Positions 1-8,864 of a stretch of 64,000 nucleotides of DNA are shown here, piece by piece. The stretch lies in contig NZ_BLIN01000005.1 in the NCBI RefSeq assembly GCF_009811555.1, positions 2,985,501 through 3,049,500 on the forward strand, written 5' to 3'. Position 1 is the stretch's first letter; each line of letters opens with the position of its first letter. Position numbers and translations under genes: made by a program. Source of the DNA: Streptomyces caniferus. GTDB lineage: Bacteria > Actinomycetota > Actinomycetes > Streptomycetales > Streptomycetaceae. The notes under the pieces are model-generated. The model had not been told where the DNA came from, did no database searches, and saw only the letters and a list, made by a program, of their open reading frames with translations.

Positions 1-645
1 GCCGGGGGGTGCGGGCCGGTCGCGGTCCAGGCCCGTCTCGGCCAGCGCCCGCGCCAGCTTCGACTCCGCCGCTGCGGGGCGCGCGCCCGCCGCGACCAGC
101 GCCCTGCCGACCTCGTCCAGCACTGCCGGGTCGCCGTCCCCGAGCAGCTCCACCTCGATCTCGCGCCACCGGGCCCCGGCCGGCCCCGCGCCCGCCGTTG
201 CGGACTCCCCCGCCCGTTGCGCACGCACCTCGTCCACCGCCAGCTCCGCGAGCGGGGTGCCCGCGGCGTCCCGCAGCACCCGGACCATGCGGCGCGTCCG
301 CAGCCGTACGAGGGGGACCGGCTCCCGGTCCAGCACCCGCGACCGGACGAGGGCGGTCAGCTCCGGGGGCGGCGCGTCGGACAGCGGTGCCCGCACCTCG
401 TCGCGTACACCCGGCGCGACCGGCAGCTTGAGGTGCCAGCCCGCGTCCTTGCCGCCGGTGCGCCTGCGCAGCGTGATGTGGTCGGCGGCGAGCCGTTGGT
501 CAGGGGTGTCGTAGTAGAGGGCGTCCAGGTCCTCGGTGACCGCCTGTCCCACGGTGGCGACCCGGCCGGCGCCTGCCAGATCCGGGAGCTGCGCGTCGTC
601 GTCGACCTCGTACTTCCGTTCGATTTCCCGCACGGTGTCCGCCAT
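1..645 (-). CDS. CYTH domain protein, 3' end outside window
   Basis: The reading frame runs leftward from an ATG at 645 and is open through base 1, so at least 215 residues are present and the C-terminus is missing. The N-terminus carries EIERKYEV, the ExExK signature of the CYTH (adenylate cyclase IV / triphosphate tunnel metalloenzyme) fold. LRRRTGGKDAGWHLKLP near residue 60 supplies the expected basic, phosphate-binding strands. In actinobacteria this domain is usually fused to a C-terminal CHAD domain, which would lie beyond the edge; that is inference. Members bind or hydrolyse polyphosphate-type substrates, but the specific role here is unknown. Confidence 0.88.
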   Translation of the reverse strand, partial: MADTVREIERKYEVDDDAQLPDLAGAGRVATVGQAVTEDLDALYYDTPDQRLAADHITLRRRTGGKDAGWHLKLPVAPGVRDEVRAPLSDAPPPELTALVRSRVLDREPVPLVRLRTRRMVRVLRDAAGTPLAELAVDEVRAQRAGESATAGAGPAGARWREIEVELLGDGDPAVLDEVGRALVAAGARPAAAESKLARALAETGLDRDRPAPPG

Positions 646-823
646 GCATCGAGGCTAGCCACCCGCCTCCACCGGGGCCACCCACCCGACCCGGGAAGCT
701 CCTCACGACGGGAAACGGAGAGCGGGTAGCACTCACCACGCGGCATGACTTACGCTGAGTGACGGAATGGATACACAGAGTGCAACTCGGCGCTCACTCG
801 ACCCCTCGGGGAGGGAGACACCC

Positions 824-1270
824 GTGCACCCCTCAACCGCACCCGTCACCCGGACACCCATCCGCGTCGCGGCAGGCGCCCGCCCGTACGTACTGACCGC
901 ACCGAACACTCCCACCGCCCCGAAGGCCGCGCGCGATTTCGTCCACGCCGTCCTCCGTCGCACCGCGCTCTCCCCGCTCCTCGACACCGCCGTGCTGCTC
1001 ACCTCGGAGGCGGTGACCCGCGCCCATCTGCACACCCCGCGGACCGCGGACATCCTGCTGCGGATGCTGACCGCCGGGCACGGCCTGCGGATCAGCGTCC
1101 ACGACGTCACGCCGGCCCGGATCCCGTGGCCCGCACCGGCGGCCGGCGGGCAGCCGGACGACTACGGGCTGCTGCTGGCCGACCGGCTCGCCGACGACTG
1201 GGGCACGGCCCCGTCCGAGGAAGTGCCACGGTCCACCTCACTGTGGTTCGAGCTGCACCTCGATCGGTGA
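824..1270 (+). CDS. ATP-binding (anti-sigma-factor type) protein
   Basis: This encodes about 148 residues from a GTG at 824, chosen because GGGAGGGAG lies just upstream; an in-frame ATG at 767 has no comparable ribosome site. The sequence fits the stand-alone HATPase_c_2 domain of RsbW/SpoIIAB-like anti-sigma kinases so common in Streptomyces. It begins with an ARDFVHAVLRR helix, then LLTSEAVTRAHLH (the N-box region, where families usually have an Asn after the Glu) and LRISVHDVTP (the G1-like strand). The usual Asn of the N-box is replaced (EAVTRA), so kinase activity is doubtful. It is divergent from the CYTH gene. The partner sigma or anti-anti-sigma factor is not in the window. Confidence 0.7.
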   Translation: MHPSTAPVTRTPIRVAAGARPYVLTAPNTPTAPKAARDFVHAVLRRTALSPLLDTAVLLTSEAVTRAHLHTPRTADILLRMLTAGHGLRISVHDVTPARIPWPAPAAGGQPDDYGLLLADRLADDWGTAPSEEVPRSTSLWFELHLDR

Positions 1271-1343
1271 TCCCGATCGGTGAGCCCGAGCAGGGACCCC
1301 CAGCCGCGAACCCGGGCAGGTCGTCCCGGACAGGGGCACGGCG

Positions 1344-2558
1344 TCAGCGCGAGGCCGACAGTGGGCGCTGCACGCGGATCGACTGGAGCAGCCCGATCGC
1401 GATCCACACCGCGAACATGGAGGTGCCGCCGTAGGAGACGAACGGCAGGGGCAGGCCGGTGACGGGCATGATGCCGAGGGTCATACCGACGTTCTCGAAG
1501 GCCTGGAAGGCGAACCACGCGATGATGCCGGAGGCGACGATCGTGCCGTAGAGCTCGGTGGACTCCCGCGCGATCCGGCAGGCGCGCCACAGCACCACAC
1601 CGAGCAGCACGATGATCAGGCCCGCGCCCAGGAAGCCGAGCTCCTCACCGGCGACGGTGAAGATGAAGTCCGTCTGCTGTTCGGGGACGAACTGGCCGGT
1701 GGTCTGGCTGCCGTGGAAGAGACCGGAGCCGGTCAGTCCGCCGCCGCCGATCGCGATCCGGGCCTGGTTGGTGTTGTAGCCGACGCCGGCCGGGTCGAGG
1801 CTCGGGTTGGCGAACGCGGCGAAGCGGGCGATCTGATAGGCGTCCAGCAGGCCGAGCTGCCAGATCGCGACACAGCCCACGACGCCGGTGCCGGCCAGCC
1901 CGAGGATCCAGCGGTTGGAGGCGCCGGAGGAGAGCAGTACGCCCAGGATGACGGCTCCGAGCACCATGACCGAGCCGAGGTCCGGCATCAGCATGATCAC
2001 GCCGACCGGGACGGCGGCCAGACCGAGGGCCTGGACGACGGTGCGGTGGCCCGGGTACGGGCGGTCGCCCGCGTCGACCCGGGACGCCAGGATCATCGCC
2101 ATGCCGAGCGTGATGGTGATCTTCGCGAACTCGGCGGGCTGGAGCGAGAAGCCGCCCGGGATCGCCAGCCAGGAACGCGAGCCGTTGATGGTGGCGCCCA
2201 GGGGCGTGAGCACCAGCAGCGCCAGCACGACCGACAGCGCGTAGAGGATCGGGACCGCGCCGCGCAGCGTGCGGTGCCCCAGCCAGATCGTGCCGGCGGC
2301 CAGCGCCAGGCCGATGCCGAGATTCAGCAGATGGTGCAGGAAGTAGTAGTACTCGTCACCGTGGTTGAGCTCGGTGCGGTTGCGGGTGGCCGAGAAGACC
2401 AGCAGCGACCCCATCAGGGACAGCACCAGGCAGGACAGCAGCAGTATCCAGTCCAGCTTGCGCAGCACCGAATCGCGCGCCGTCAGCTTGCCCCAGGTGC
2501 CGAGCTCGGGGGTGTAGCGCCGGATCGAGAACGCCCGGGAGGTATGGCTGGTCGTCAC
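1344..2558 (-). CDS. rodA: SEDS peptidoglycan glycosyltransferase RodA
   Basis: A polytopic membrane protein of 404 residues in the SEDS family (RodA/FtsW/SpoVE), which polymerises lipid II into glycan strands at the cytoplasmic membrane together with a class B PBP. About ten membrane segments are visible. Family stretches include YNTNQARIAIGGGGLTGSG, FVPEQQTDFIFTVAGEE and LPLPFVSYGGTSM. The GTG start overlaps the pbp2 stop as GTGA and has GGAGAG upstream, so translation is probably coupled to that partner. It is the last gene of the mreBCD-pbp2-rodA operon, which makes RodA (sfr in Streptomyces) a better name than FtsW. Confidence 0.95.
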   Translation of the reverse strand: MTTSHTSRAFSIRRYTPELGTWGKLTARDSVLRKLDWILLLSCLVLSLMGSLLVFSATRNRTELNHGDEYYYFLHHLLNLGIGLALAAGTIWLGHRTLRGAVPILYALSVVLALLVLTPLGATINGSRSWLAIPGGFSLQPAEFAKITITLGMAMILASRVDAGDRPYPGHRTVVQALGLAAVPVGVIMLMPDLGSVMVLGAVILGVLLSSGASNRWILGLAGTGVVGCVAIWQLGLLDAYQIARFAAFANPSLDPAGVGYNTNQARIAIGGGGLTGSGLFHGSQTTGQFVPEQQTDFIFTVAGEELGFLGAGLIIVLLGVVLWRACRIARESTELYGTIVASGIIAWFAFQAFENVGMTLGIMPVTGLPLPFVSYGGTSMFAVWIAIGLLQSIRVQRPLSASR

Positions 2559-4699
2559 TGTGGGCTCTCCGATGCGGACGGCGACGGCAGGACATACGGC
2601 TTGATGGGCTGAGCCTCGATGCTCCCGTCACCCTCGATCTTGGGGAGCGAGCCCTGGGGCTTCGGCAGCAGGGCCGCCTTCGGGTTGATTCCCCCCTTCT
2701 CGTCGACTCCGTACAGCGCGTTGTAGATGTTGCGCACGGCCGGACCGGAGGCGCCGGAGCCGGTGCCGCCCTGGGCGATCGTCATGACGATCGTGTAGTC
2801 CTTGGTGTACGTCGCGAACCACGAGGTGGTCTGCTTCCCGTAGACCTCGGCGGTACCGGTCTTGGCGTGCATCGGAATCTTGTCCTGCGGCCAGCCCTGG
2901 AAGCGCCAGGCGGCGGTACCGCGGGTGGCCACACCGGCCAGCGCGGAGTCGATCTGCCGGAGCGTCTTGGGGCTGTCGGGCAGCTTGCCGTGCGAGGTGG
3001 GCTTGACCGGCTGCACCCGCTTGCCGTCGGGGCTGACGATCGCCTTGCCGACGGTCGGGTTGTAGAGGGTGCCGCCGTTGGCGATCGCGCCGTAGATGGT
3101 CGCCATCTGGATCGGGGTGACGAGGGTGTCGCCCTGCCCGATCGCGTAGTTGATGGAGTCGTAGGCGTGCAGCTTCATGCCTTCGAGGCAGCCCTCACGG
3201 GCGAGCTTGGTGCCGAAGTCCTTCTTCTTGGGCCAGGCCTTGGCCTGCTCGCACCAGCCGGCCTTGTTGGCCTTCCAGAAGTCGGTCTTCCACTTGCGGT
3301 CGGGGACCCGGCCGGTGACCTCGTTGGGGAGGTCGATGCCGGTCTCCTTGCCGAGACCGAACTGGTGGGCGGTCCGGTAGAACCAGTCCTTGGGGTTCTT
3401 CTTGGGCTTGTCCCCGCCGTCCTTCTTCCACTCGTCGTGCGAGAGCCGGTAGAAGACGGTGTCGCAGGAGACCTCCAGCGCCCGGCCCAGGCTGATGTCG
3501 CCGTGGCCCTCGCCCTCGAAGTTCTTGAAGACCTGGCCGCCGATGCTGTACGAGCTGGTGCAGGGGTAGTGGCCGTTGAAGTCGTAGCCCGCGTTGATCG
3601 CCGCCGTGGTCGAGATGACCTTGAAGATCGAGCCGGGGGCGGCCTGCCCCTGGATGGCGCGGTTCAGCAGCGGGTAGTTGGAGTCCTTGCCGGTGAGGTG
3701 CGCGTAGTCCTTGCCGGAGATGCCGCCGACCCAGGCGTTGGGGTCGTAGCTGGGGTTGGAGGCCATGGCCACCACCCGGCCGGTCTTGGCCTCCATCACG
3801 ACCACGGCGCCCGAGTCGGCCTTGTAGTTGGTGCCGGTGTTCTTGTCGTGCACCTTGCGGGCGTCCTTCATGGCCTGCTCGAGCTGCTTCTCCGCTATGG
3901 CCTGCACCCTCGCGTCGATGCTGGTGACGACGCTCGCGCCGCCCTGGCCCTTCTCGCTGTTGGCCTGGCCGATGACCCGGCCGAGGTTGTCGACCTCGTA
4001 GCGGGTGACGGCGGCCTTGCCGCGCAGATAGCGGTCGTACGTGCGCTCCAGACCGGACCGGCCGATCTGGTCGGAGCGCAGGAACGGCGAGCTGGTGTTC
4101 TTGGCCTTGTTGATCTCCTCGTCGGTCACCGGCGAGAGGTAGCCGAGCACCTGGGCGGTGTTGGCGTTGCCGGGCTCGGCGTAGCGGCGCACGGCGGTGG
4201 GCTCGGCGCTGATGCCGGGGAAGTCCTCGGAGCGCTCACGGATCTGGAGGGCCTGCTGGGTGGTGGCCTCGTCGGTGATCGGGATCGGCTGGTACGGCGA
4301 GCCGTTCCAGCACGGCTGCGGCGTCTTGGCGTCGCACAGCCGGACCTTGTTGCGGATCTCCTTCTCGGAGAGGCCGAGCACCTTGGCCAGCCGGCCGAGC
4401 ACGGCCTTGCCGTCGTCCTTCATCTTCAGCAGCTCGGTACGGCTCGCGGAGACGACCAGACGGGTCTGGTTGTCGGCCAGCGGCACCCCGCGCGCGTCGA
4501 GGATCGAGCCGCGGGTGGCGGGCTCGATGACCTGCTGGACGTGGTTGTTCTTCGCCTCGGTGGCGTACTCCTGGCCGTTGCGGATCTGCAGGTACCAGAG
4601 CCGCCCGCCGAGGGTCAGCAGCAGGGAGAAGACCAGGATCTGGATGGCGATGAGCCGGACGCCGACCCGGGAGGTACGGGTTTCCGGGAGATTACTCAT
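2555..4699 (-). CDS. mrdA: Penicillin-binding protein 2 (class B transpeptidase)
   Basis: About 714 residues from the ATG at 4699, with GTGGAGG upstream; a GTG at 4717 would add six residues. It has a short cytoplasmic N-terminus, one membrane anchor near residues 14-38 (IQILVFSLLLTLGGRLWYLQI region), a PBP dimerisation domain, then the transpeptidase domain. The active-site motifs are SIFK near residue 356, SCD (the SxN-type motif, Asp as in the PBP2 subfamily) and KTGTAEV near 611. It cross-links peptidoglycan with RodA during lateral or spore wall synthesis. It sits between mreD and rodA and overlaps the latter by four bases. Confidence 0.95.
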   Translation of the reverse strand: MSNLPETRTSRVGVRLIAIQILVFSLLLTLGGRLWYLQIRNGQEYATEAKNNHVQQVIEPATRGSILDARGVPLADNQTRLVVSASRTELLKMKDDGKAVLGRLAKVLGLSEKEIRNKVRLCDAKTPQPCWNGSPYQPIPITDEATTQQALQIRERSEDFPGISAEPTAVRRYAEPGNANTAQVLGYLSPVTDEEINKAKNTSSPFLRSDQIGRSGLERTYDRYLRGKAAVTRYEVDNLGRVIGQANSEKGQGGASVVTSIDARVQAIAEKQLEQAMKDARKVHDKNTGTNYKADSGAVVVMEAKTGRVVAMASNPSYDPNAWVGGISGKDYAHLTGKDSNYPLLNRAIQGQAAPGSIFKVISTTAAINAGYDFNGHYPCTSSYSIGGQVFKNFEGEGHGDISLGRALEVSCDTVFYRLSHDEWKKDGGDKPKKNPKDWFYRTAHQFGLGKETGIDLPNEVTGRVPDRKWKTDFWKANKAGWCEQAKAWPKKKDFGTKLAREGCLEGMKLHAYDSINYAIGQGDTLVTPIQMATIYGAIANGGTLYNPTVGKAIVSPDGKRVQPVKPTSHGKLPDSPKTLRQIDSALAGVATRGTAAWRFQGWPQDKIPMHAKTGTAEVYGKQTTSWFATYTKDYTIVMTIAQGGTGSGASGPAVRNIYNALYGVDEKGGINPKAALLPKPQGSLPKIEGDGSIEAQPIKPYVLPSPSASESPQ

Positions 4700-4747
4700 G
4701 GCGCGCAGCGCCTCCACGAGGGGTGGTGGTCGGGAGAGGGGAGGGCG

Positions 4748-5467
4748 TCACAGTCGCTTGACCCCCTTGATGCGGCCCACCTTGTCGCGGGCCGACTTGC
4801 CGAGCAGACTGCCGCGCTGGCTGCCGATGCCCGTCCCCGTGCGCAGGGATTTCATGGCACCGCGGCTGGCCTTGAGGCCGGTACCGGTGGTCAGCCAGCC
4901 GTAGCCCGCGTCCCGGCTGCCGGCCGCGCCGCCCTGACTGCCGGAACTGTCGCCGGCCAGCAGATCGCCCTCGGTTCTGCGCGCCAGCGCCATCACCAGC
5001 GGCACGGTGAAGGGGGCCAGCAGCAGGTCGTAGAGGGTGGCGCTGAGCAGCAGTCCGACGATGCCGACGTGGCGGGCGGCGGTGTCACCGACCAGCGCGC
5101 CGACGCCGGCGTACATCAGCGTCGAGCCGACGGCGGCACCGAGGACGACGAGCAGCGGCAGCGTCGCCGAGCGGTGCCGGCCCGATTCCGGCTTGGTCAG
5201 GCCCGCGGCGTAGCCGATGACGCAGAGCACCAGCGCATAGCGGCCGATGGCGTGGTCGGAGGGCGGGGCGAGGTCGGCCAGCAGACCGGCGAAGAAGCCG
5301 ACCAGGGCGCCGCCGACATGGCCGTAGACCAGCGCCAGACCGAGCACGACGAGCAGCAGCAGATCCGGTACCGCGCCGGGAAGCTGGAGTCTGGCGAGAA
5401 GGGTGACCTGGATGACGAGGGCAACGACCACCAGCGGGGCCGAGAGCAGGATCCGGTTGATGCGCAT
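4748..5467 (-). CDS. mreD: Rod shape-determining protein MreD
   Basis: 239 residues. The first 165 or so are strongly hydrophobic with five to six predicted membrane spans, as expected for MreD, the small membrane component of the elongasome. The C-terminal 60-70 residues are basic and polar (for example SLRTGTGIGSQRGSLLGKS), a cytoplasmic tail longer than in rod-shaped Gram-negatives. The ATG at 5467 follows AGGAG that overlaps the mreC stop region, only three bases separating the two genes, so they are co-translated. Family assignment rests on hydrophobic pattern and position between mreC and pbp2. Confidence 0.92.
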   Translation of the reverse strand: MRINRILLSAPLVVVALVIQVTLLARLQLPGAVPDLLLLVVLGLALVYGHVGGALVGFFAGLLADLAPPSDHAIGRYALVLCVIGYAAGLTKPESGRHRSATLPLLVVLGAAVGSTLMYAGVGALVGDTAARHVGIVGLLLSATLYDLLLAPFTVPLVMALARRTEGDLLAGDSSGSQGGAAGSRDAGYGWLTTGTGLKASRGAMKSLRTGTGIGSQRGSLLGKSARDKVGRIKGVKRL

Positions 5468-5470
5468 CGG

Positions 5471-6403
5471 TCAGCTCCTGGGAGAGGCGCTCGCGGAGGG
5501 GGTGGCCGTGACGGTGACCGTCGGCGTCGGTTTGGGTTTCGCGGGCGCGGGCGGCAGGACGGTGTCGCGCGGGTCCTGGCGGGGCGGTGCGACGACTACG
5601 CCGACGATGTCGAGCTGGGAGAAGGAGACGTAGGGCCGGACCTGGAGGTTGCGGGTCAGATCGCCGTTGGACGGCTCGACCCTGACGACCTTGCCGACGG
5701 GCACACCGGGCACGAACGGCTTGTCCTTGCTGGAGCCGAAGGTGACCAGGCGGTCGCCCCGCTTGATGTTGGCCTTGCCGTTGAGGAGCTGGACGCGCAG
5801 CGAGCGGACGCCCTGCCCGTTGGCGAAGCCGATCTCGTTGGTCTTCTCCATGCGGGTGCCGACGGTGAAGTCGGGGTCGGCGGCCAGCAGGACGGTGGAG
5901 GTGTCGGCGCCGACGGTGGTGACCCGGCCGACCAGCCCGTCGCCGTTGAGCACGGTCATGTCGCGGGCGATGCCGTCACGGCGCCCGGCGTCGATGGTGA
6001 CGGTCCAGGAGAAGCCCTGGGCCGAGCCGATGGCGATGACCTGCGCGCCCTTGATGCCGTACTGGCCGGTGCCCGCGGTCTTGAGGATCTTGTCGAGCTC
6101 GGCGGCACGGCTGCGGTTGCGGTCGGAGGAGCCGAGCCGGGCCTTCAGCGCCTCGTTCTCGTGCTCCAGCCTGCTGATCCGGTTGTGCCGGCTGCCGGAG
6201 TCCCGCACGGCGCCGATGGCGTTGCCGACCGGATTGACGACGCGGGCGACGCCGCTCTCGACCGGGCCGAAGGCGGAGGCGGCGGCTTGCCGGGCACCAT
6301 CGAGCGGGGACTGTTCGCCGCCGCGGATATCGACCGTGATCAGCGCGAACGCGATCGCGACCAGCAGCACCAGCAGCAACCGGCTCTCTCGTGTGTCCCT
6401 CAC
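5471..6403 (-). CDS. mreC: Rod shape-determining protein MreC
   Basis: 310 residues from a GTG. There is a short basic start, one membrane anchor (LLLVLLVAIAFALITVDI), a coiled-coil stretch near residues 75-110 (SRHNRISRLEHENEALKAR) and then the extracytoplasmic beta-barrel domain typical of MreC. The barrel includes VTIDAGRRDGIARDMTVLNGDGLVG and FVPGVPVGKVVRVEPS. MreC scaffolds the wall-synthesis complex and contacts PBP2. The tail from about residue 280 is Pro/Thr/Ala/Ser-rich low complexity. A 240-base gap separates it from mreB, which could hold a secondary promoter, although no clear one was seen. Confidence 0.94.
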   Translation of the reverse strand: MRDTRESRLLLVLLVAIAFALITVDIRGGEQSPLDGARQAAASAFGPVESGVARVVNPVGNAIGAVRDSGSRHNRISRLEHENEALKARLGSSDRNRSRAAELDKILKTAGTGQYGIKGAQVIAIGSAQGFSWTVTIDAGRRDGIARDMTVLNGDGLVGRVTTVGADTSTVLLAADPDFTVGTRMEKTNEIGFANGQGVRSLRVQLLNGKANIKRGDRLVTFGSSKDKPFVPGVPVGKVVRVEPSNGDLTRNLQVRPYVSFSQLDIVGVVVAPPRQDPRDTVLPPAPAKPKPTPTVTVTATPSASASPRS

Positions 6404-6644
6404 GTGCGGCGGCCGTGTCCTTCCTCGTAGGACCGGCCGGCTGCGGGCCCCGCCGGTCTCGTTCGGGAGTTGAGCGTTGTGCCTGATGTGACGGTGCCGG
6501 ATGGCGGAGCGTCAGTGCACCGTGTCTGTCGGGATGTTGTGCCTGTATATCAGCGGCCGGACGGGCCGGCCGCCGATGCCGGGTTTCCCGACCGCCGCGG
6601 ACGCCCGTTCGACGGCCGCGGCGCGGATCGGGACCCGGACCCCG

Positions 6645-7676
6645 CTACCTGCGCGGCTGGGAGTCGAGGACCTGCTGGAGGGCCTCGAACTCCTCGACGC
6701 ACTTGCCGGAACCGAGCGCGACGGAGTCGAGCGGGTCCTCGGCGATGTGGATGGGCATACCGGTCTCGCGGCGCAGCCGCTCGTCGAGGCCGCGGAGCAG
6801 GGCGCCGCCTCCGGTGAGCACGATGCCGCGGTCCATGACGTCGCCGGAGAGCTCCGGCGGGCACTTGTCGAGCGTCGTCTTGACCGCGTCGACGATGGAG
6901 TTGACCGGTTCCTCGATGGCCTTGCGGACCTCGGCGGCTGAGATCACCACGGTCTTCGGCAGGCCGGAGACCAGGTCACGGCCGCGGATCTCGGTGTGCT
7001 CGTCCTGTTCGAGGTCGTACGCCGAACCGATGGTGATCTTGATGCTCTCGGCGGTGCGCTCGCCCAGCAGAAGGCTGTACTCCTTCTTGATGTGCTGGAT
7101 GATCGCGTTGTCGAGCTCATCGCCGGCCACCCGGATCGACTGCGCGGTGACGATGCCGCCGAGCGAGATGACCGCGACCTCGGTCGTACCGCCGCCGATG
7201 TCCACGACCATGTTGCCGGTGGCCTCGTGGACCGGCAGGCCGGAGCCGATAGCGGCGGCCATCGGCTCCTCGATGATGTGGACCTGGCGCGCGCCGGCCT
7301 GGGTGGAGGCCTCGATGACCGCGCGGCGCTCCACTCCGGTGATGCCGGAGGGGACACACACGACGACCCGCGGGCGGGCGAGGTAGCGCCGCTTGTGGAT
7401 CTTGAGGATGAAGTAGCGGAGCATCCGCTCGGTGATCTCGAAATCGGCGATCACGCCGTCTTTCAGGGGCCGTACGGCGACGATGTTGCCGGGCGTGCGC
7501 CCGATCATCTTCTTCGCCTCAGCACCTACCGCGAGAATGCCGCCGGTGTTGGTGTTGATGGCCACGACCGACGGCTCGTTGAGGACGATGCCGCGGCCCC
7601 TGACGTACACCAGCGTGTTGGCGGTCCCGAGGTCGACAGCCATGTCACGGCCGATGAACGACATGTTGTTCCCCAT
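6645..7676 (-). CDS. mreB: Actin-like rod shape protein MreB
   Basis: 343 residues from ATG 7676. An alternative ATG at 7664 ([13 protein letters not shown]) has GGGGAA close upstream and may be the real start. Actin-fold phosphate loops are [11 protein letters not shown] at the N-terminus and [17 protein letters not shown] in the middle, with the adenosine motif [15 protein letters not shown] near the C-terminus. MreB polymerises on the membrane and organises cell-wall synthesis; in Streptomyces it acts chiefly in spore wall formation. It heads the leftward morphogenesis operon. The 280 bases upstream, before the ndk terminator, should contain the main operon promoter. Confidence 0.97.
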   Translation of the reverse strand: MGNNMSFIGRDMAVDLGTANTLVYVRGRGIVLNEPSVVAINTNTGGILAVGAEAKKMIGRTPGNIVAVRPLKDGVIADFEITERMLRYFILKIHKRRYLARPRVVVCVPSGITGVERRAVIEASTQAGARQVHIIEEPMAAAIGSGLPVHEATGNMVVDIGGGTTEVAVISLGGIVTAQSIRVAGDELDNAIIQHIKKEYSLLLGERTAESIKITIGSAYDLEQDEHTEIRGRDLVSGLPKTVVISAAEVRKAIEEPVNSIVDAVKTTLDKCPPELSGDVMDRGIVLTGGGALLRGLDERLRRETGMPIHIAEDPLDSVALGSGKCVEEFEALQQVLDSQPRR

Positions 7677-7898
7677 GAGGATACGTCTGGCCTTCCCAAC
7701 TGGAGCGAATGCTTACTGGAGGTCGGCAGGAGGTGATGCGCTGTGCGGCGCGGAAGTCTCCATCGTAGTTCGTAGTGCGCCCACTCGAACACGTCGGGAG
7801 GCTGTTCCGCCATTGTCAGCCGTACACGCACCCGCCCCCCTTAATGGTGACGTCGTGTCGCGGTGATGCGTTCCCCCGATCGTGTCGTATACACCAAA

Positions 7899-7926
7899 GG
7901 GCGACCGATGATTTTGTCGGTCGCCC
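7899..7926 (-). terminator. Hairpin terminator after ndk
   Basis: Ten-base arms GGGCGACCGA and TCGGTCGCCC enclose an eight-base T-rich loop (7909-7916). It lies about 30 bases beyond the ndk stop codon and in front of mreB, so it probably ends ndk transcription and isolates the mreB operon. Confidence 0.75.
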
Positions 7927-7958
7927 CTGGTCACGAGGGGTGTACAGCTGATGACTCG

Positions 7959-8372
7959 TCAGGAAATGCCGGGGAAGAAAATCTTGATCTCGCGCTCGGC
8001 GGACTCTTCGGAATCCGACGCATGGATCAGATTCTCTCGGGTGATCGTTCCGAAGTCCCCACGAATGGACCCACCCGGCGCGGCAATCGGGTCAGTCGGA
8101 CCGGCGAGCATCCGTACGCCCTCGATCACCCGCTCGCCCTCGACGACCATCGAGACCACCGGACCGGAGGACATGAAGGCGACCAGGGGCTCGTAGAACG
8201 GCTTGCCGACGTGCTCGGCGTAGTGCTGCTCGAGAAGGGCGCGGTCCAGGCTGCGCAGCTCCAGCGCGCTGATCGTCCAGCCGGCCTTCCTCTCGATCCG
8301 GCCGATGATCTCGCCGATCAGACCGCGCGTGACGGCGTCAGGCTTGAGAAGGACGAGGGTGCGCTGGCTCAC
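7959..8372 (-). CDS. ndk: Nucleoside diphosphate kinase
   Basis: 137 residues from the GTG at 8372, which has AGGGAG upstream; the frame extends further upstream but without family sequence. It transfers the gamma phosphate of ATP to NDPs through a phosphohistidine. The catalytic His117 lies in NLIHASDS, and the N-terminal strand LVLLKPDAV with its nucleotide-binding Lys is intact. The size is standard for the short bacterial enzyme. It stands as its own transcription unit between the DUF4233/folC pair and the mre operon, with a hairpin right after the stop codon. Confidence 0.97.
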   Translation of the reverse strand: MSQRTLVLLKPDAVTRGLIGEIIGRIERKAGWTISALELRSLDRALLEQHYAEHVGKPFYEPLVAFMSSGPVVSMVVEGERVIEGVRMLAGPTDPIAAPGGSIRGDFGTITRENLIHASDSEESAEREIKIFFPGIS

Positions 8373-8508
8373 GGAGAAACTCCCTGGATATGAACAACGG
8401 TCAGCGGGTGAACTGAGGCTACATGGGTGACCAGGCCCGGGACGGCCCCGCCCCCGGCCTGTGGCACGAGCCCCGAGGGCTTGCCGAGGGCACCCGCCGG
8501 GACACGCC

Positions 8509-8862
8509 CTAGGCAGGTTCCCCCGGCGCCTCGGACTGTGCCGCCCAACGGGCCTTCGCCTCATCGATCTTGCGGCCGTAGTGGACCGACGCCCACCACA
8601 GGGCCGCGAAGACCACACCCAGGAAGAACATCGTCGGGACCACGAAACCGCTGGCGATCAGGGCGATCTGCAGCACCCAGCCGAGCTGGACACCACCCGG
8701 ACGGCTGAGCATCCCGCACAGCAGGAGGCTCAGCAGCATCGCGATCCCGCTGACCGTCCAGACCGTGGCCGCCGACAGCTCGGTCATCTGCATCGCGACC
8801 AGACCGGCGAAGCCGATCACGAAGAATTCGCCTATCAGGGTGCTGGCACACAGCGTGCGCAC
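8509..8862 (-). CDS. DUF4233 membrane protein
   Basis: 117 residues with three or four hydrophobic segments ([51 protein letters not shown] and [14 protein letters not shown]) and a charged C-terminal tail. This matches DUF4233, a small actinobacterial membrane family found next to folC. Its GTG start is two bases past the folC stop, with GGAGG embedded in the folC end, so the two are translationally coupled. No function is known; a link to folate chemistry is only suggested by its constant position. Confidence 0.85.
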   Translation of the reverse strand: MRTLCASTLIGEFFVIGFAGLVAMQMTELSAATVWTVSGIAMLLSLLLCGMLSRPGGVQLGWVLQIALIASGFVVPTMFFLGVVFAALWWASVHYGRKIDEAKARWAAQSEAPGEPA

Positions 8863-8864
8863 GG

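Noticed and set aside
2867..6430. Plus-strand open frame of 1187 codons across pbp2, mreD and mreC
   Set aside because: It is antisense to three well-supported genes, has a Gly/Val/Asp/Leu composition typical of GC-rich shadow frames and no domain.
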